23,706 nucleotides of DNA from a virus. The translations under genes were made by a program, and so were the position numbers. Position 1 is the stretch's first letter; each line of letters opens with the position of its first letter. Location: IMG/VR virus record IMGVR_UViG_3300030103_001568, positions 1 through 23,706 of that record; one strand, 5' to 3'. This document shows, one piece after another, positions 21,193 to 23,706 of this stretch. The notes under the pieces were generated by a model, which was given only the letters and a program-made list of their open reading frames with translations, did not search any database and was not told where the DNA came from.

Positions 21193-23706
21193 TGGCAGAG
21201 AAAACAGTAAAAGCCTTACCCTTAGTACCACAGCAGTATGATCCTGTTAATGAATCCATAAACAGAAGAACAATAGAACAAGCCATACAAGATGTGAACT
21301 CTGAGATAGGTCATGTCAAAGATATGCAAGAGTCTGGTATCAGTAAAGCTGTTAAAAGACATATCTTCTTATTGATGGGTGCTAGTCATTGTTGTTTTAA
21401 TGGTGGCTCTATAAGCATGATGCTTACTGCACTATCAGGTATTAAGTTGCCAGACAATGAAAAGATATTCTTTGGCGATGGTAATGATTTAGAAATCTTC
21501 CATGATTCATCAGATTCATACATTCAAAATGCCACAGGTAATATTGAAATAAGAAACAATACTAATGATGGAGATATTAATTTTAGGTCTGATAATGGTT
21601 CAGGTGGTTTAACTACTTATTTCGCAATAGATGGTGGAGGTGTATACAATAGGTTTTATAAAAATGCTTACTTTACCGATGATGTAAAAGCATTATTTGG
21701 TAACAGTTCTGACTTAGAAATCTACCACGATGGTTCTAATAGCTATATTAAAGATGTTGGTACAGGTAACTTAAGACTTAGAGGAACAGATTTAAGGCTA
21801 GAAAGTTCTTCACTTGCTCACAACTTTATTGTTTGTACAGAAGGTGGTTCAGTAACTGCATACCATAACGATTCTTCAAAATTTAGTACAACTGCTACAG
21901 GGATAAACGTAACAGGTACAATTGTTGGTGATGGTTTAGATTTATACGATAACGAAAAGATAAGACTAGGTGCTAGTCAAGATTTAGAAATCTATCATTC
22001 TGGTTCAGATAGTTGGATTCACGATAATGGCACAGGCAATCTTAATATAAAGTCTAATGGCACATTTATTAACTTCTTAGATGGTAGCAATAACCTTATG
22101 GCTTATATGGTTCCAGGTGGTGCTGTAGGTTTATATCACAACACTTCTGCCAAACTAGCTACAACTGCAACAGGTATAGATGTTACTGGTCAAACTGTAA
22201 CAGATGGGATTACTCTAACAGGAACAGGTACAGACAACGATTCACACCAAATTAATTTTGTTAATGGTGCTTGTTCAATCGCTAGAGATAATAATGACCT
22301 AGAGCTTCATGCTTTCAATGCTATGGTCTTTGGCGTATCTAATACTTCATATCCAACATCAGTTGAACGTATGAGAATAGACAGTTCAGGTAATCTTTGT
22401 ATAGGTAACACAAGTGCTGCTGCTAAATTAGATATTAGGCAAGATTCAGGTACAGCCATTAGATGTGAAGATGGTAGTGGTGGATATTTTATAGTAAAAC
22501 AAGGCGGCTCGGTTGGTATTTCAACTACTTCGCCTAAAGCTAAACTTCATGTCGCTAATTCAGCTACACCGACTTTCAACACAGATACTCATGCAGGAGA
22601 AAGTATATTTGTTAGAGCAGGTGGTGGAACTTCTAGTGGTGATGCACAAGGAGTTATAGGGTTTGGTAAAGCTGATGGTACTTCTGACAGAACTGGTGCT
22701 GCTATTGCTTCTGTGCAAACAGATTCAGATGTCGACAAAGTTGGTCTAGGTTTTTATACTTCTGGAAGTTCAGCATCTACTCAAACAATGACACAAAAAG
22801 TGTTAATTAACCATTTAGGCAACGTAGGTATAGGCATATCAAGTGGAATGACTTATCCACTTACAATACATGATAACAATTCTAGTAACTCTTATGTTCA
22901 TTTTGTAAACAGTACAACAGGCACAGCTTTTGGTGATGGTTCACAAATTGGTGTTCCCTCTGGTGGTACTGATTTGCTAATTTTAAATCGTGAATCATCA
23001 AATATTAGAATGTTTACTGGGGGTAGTGAAAGACTAAGAATAGATAGTGCAGGCAGACTATTAATGGGTGGCACTTCTACTTCTTTCAACGATATATTAC
23101 GTGTTTTTGGCGATGGTTATGCAGGTGCATGGCGAACAGGAACTAACGCAACTTATGTTGGTAAAATGCATAACAACGCAGGGAAACTAGCACTAGAAAC
23201 AGATGGTAGTAGAGATATACAATTTGGTAATTCTACAAATACGCAAGTAATGTATATTGATACCTCTGCACAAAACATAGGTATAGGGACTGTTTCTCCC
23301 AGCCGAAAATTAACAGTACAAGGTGGTTCTGGTGATAATCTACCAGTCAGAATTATAGGTGGTGCTACTACAACTTCATCAACTATGGAGTTCCAAGACC
23401 CTACTACAACAGCAAATTTTAAAGTTACTTTAGGTTCAAAAGGAGATAATTTATTTTTTCAAGCTGGTGGCACTGAACGCATGAGAATAGACAGTTCAGG
23501 TAATGTGCTTTTTTCTAAAACTGTCGCAGATAATACAGCACTTGGTACTGTTATTTATAATGATAATGGTATATCGGTGGTGCGTAGTGCAGGAACTACA
23601 GCAGTATTCAATAGATTAACAAGTGATGGTGATATTTTAACTTTCCGTAAAGACAGCACAACAGCAGGTACTATCTCAGTCACAGGTTCATCGACAGCTT
23701 ACAACA
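21192..23706 (+). CDS. Tail fibre protein with beta repeats (3' partial)
   Basis: ATG in a TAATG overlap with the tail protein stop; the frame runs open to the right edge (838 codons). N-terminus is helical (ESINRRTIEQAIQDVNSEIG), then an odd hydrophobic stretch with two adjacent Cys (HIFLLMGASHCC, about residues 55-66). From there come repeats of DLEIYHDGSNSYI...GTGNL (three visible) and then RMRIDSSGN...IG, SERLRIDSAGR and GIGTVSPSRKLTV units, all typical of long phage fibres whose C-terminus is usually an S74 chaperone, which would lie beyond the window. Probably a second receptor-binding or side fibre; no relation in repeat type to the fibre at 8405. Confidence 0.78.
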   Translation, partial: MAEKTVKALPLVPQQYDPVNESINRRTIEQAIQDVNSEIGHVKDMQESGISKAVKRHIFLLMGASHCCFNGGSISMMLTALSGIKLPDNEKIFFGDGNDLEIFHDSSDSYIQNATGNIEIRNNTNDGDINFRSDNGSGGLTTYFAIDGGGVYNRFYKNAYFTDDVKALFGNSSDLEIYHDGSNSYIKDVGTGNLRLRGTDLRLESSSLAHNFIVCTEGGSVTAYHNDSSKFSTTATGINVTGTIVGDGLDLYDNEKIRLGASQDLEIYHSGSDSWIHDNGTGNLNIKSNGTFINFLDGSNNLMAYMVPGGAVGLYHNTSAKLATTATGIDVTGQTVTDGITLTGTGTDNDSHQINFVNGACSIARDNNDLELHAFNAMVFGVSNTSYPTSVERMRIDSSGNLCIGNTSAAAKLDIRQDSGTAIRCEDGSGGYFIVKQGGSVGISTTSPKAKLHVANSATPTFNTDTHAGESIFVRAGGGTSSGDAQGVIGFGKADGTSDRTGAAIASVQTDSDVDKVGLGFYTSGSSASTQTMTQKVLINHLGNVGIGISSGMTYPLTIHDNNSSNSYVHFVNSTTGTAFGDGSQIGVPSGGTDLLILNRESSNIRMFTGGSERLRIDSAGRLLMGGTSTSFNDILRVFGDGYAGAWRTGTNATYVGKMHNNAGKLALETDGSRDIQFGNSTNTQVMYIDTSAQNIGIGTVSPSRKLTVQGGSGDNLPVRIIGGATTTSSTMEFQDPTTTANFKVTLGSKGDNLFFQAGGTERMRIDSSGNVLFSKTVADNTALGTVIYNDNGISVVRSAGTTAVFNRLTSDGDILTFRKDSTTAGTISVTGSSTAYN
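22364..22394 (+). repeat. 31-bp direct repeat, copy 1
   Basis: TGAACG-T-ATGAGAATAGACAG-TTCAGGTAAT, coding ERMRIDSSGN in the right-hand fibre. The second copy at 23474-23504 differs at one base (T to C at position 7). The near-identity over a 1.1-kb distance shows recent duplication or gene conversion within the fibre. Confidence 0.8.
23474..23504 (+). repeat. 31-bp direct repeat, copy 2
   Basis: Partner of the copy at 22364-22394, in the same reading frame, coding ERMRIDSSGN. A more diverged third unit (ERLRIDSAGR) lies around 23026-23055. Confidence 0.8.

Noticed and set aside
21470-22060. Regularly spaced repeats that could suggest a CRISPR-like array
   Set aside because: The repeats are imperfect, in frame and code for DLEIYHDGS units of a fibre; they lack constant direct repeats with unique spacers.
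1-23706. tRNA genes, attachment sites or an integrase pointing to a prophage
   Set aside because: No cloverleaf-like stretch, integrase motif or direct-repeat att core was noticed, and almost every base is coding. This was a reading by eye, so a short tRNA on either strand could still be missed.

Overview
The window is a stretch of a low-GC (about one third GC by eye) tailed-phage genome, with every convincing gene on the + strand. It looks like a marine podovirus-type phage of the pelagiphage kind, infecting SAR11 or a similar streamlined Gram-negative marine bacterium. The reasons are its A/T-rich codons, extreme gene packing, fibre and adaptor families that I associate with marine phages, small Lys-rich proteins, and a Gram-negative lysis set (endolysin plus spanin-like pair). 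Terminase, portal and major capsid genes are not here and presumably lie outside the window. There is no integrase, tRNA, CRISPR array or insertion sequence that I can see.

Layout. (1) 1-4279: four paralogous beta-rich (jelly-roll/LamG-like) proteins, the first cut by the left edge, interleaved with four tiny proteins of 41-52 aa. (2) 4279-5813: a small structural protein, then four very Lys-rich small proteins. (3) 5813-8403: head-tail joining and tail genes (gp4-like, zinc-ribbon, SU10-type adaptor) and small structural proteins. (4) 8405-11607: a 969-aa fibre with a YadA-like repeat stalk and a C-terminal peptidase-S74 chaperone, plus a small gene. (5) 11608-13419: the only real intergenic gap, with a candidate promoter, then small coiled-coil, membrane and basic proteins and a staphylococcal-nuclease-type nuclease. 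(6) 13400-18135: an unusual cassette of CsgF, CsgG, a curlin-like secreted repeat protein, a FecR-domain protein and a CHASE2 class III adenylate cyclase. (7) 18123-19312: spanin-like pair and a GH24 endolysin. (8) 19312-end: a 626-aa beta-rich tail protein and a second, right-truncated fibre.

The standout is region 6. The phage carries the curli outer-membrane pore (CsgG) and its N-terminal plug (CsgF), a secreted protein with curlin-style strand-turn-strand repeats, and a periplasmic-sensor/cAMP-synthase pair (FecR plus CHASE2 cyclase) with a complete catalytic motif set. All five genes overlap head to tail between a membrane protein gene and the lysis genes. CsgE, CsgC and CsgD are absent. 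Plausible uses are decorating or cross-linking the infected cell with an amyloid-like fibre, an outer-membrane channel for uptake or release, and cAMP signalling that reprograms the host; the sequence does not decide between them. I recall csgF/csgG-type genes being reported in some marine phages, so that part may be known. I do not recall the FecR-CHASE2 cyclase linkage or the degenerate curlin being described, but I could not check.

Gene junctions fall into two styles. Most are one-base TAATG stop/start overlaps. In 13400-18903 they are mostly longer out-of-frame overlaps, in which signal peptides or lipoprotein signals are written inside the end of the upstream gene.
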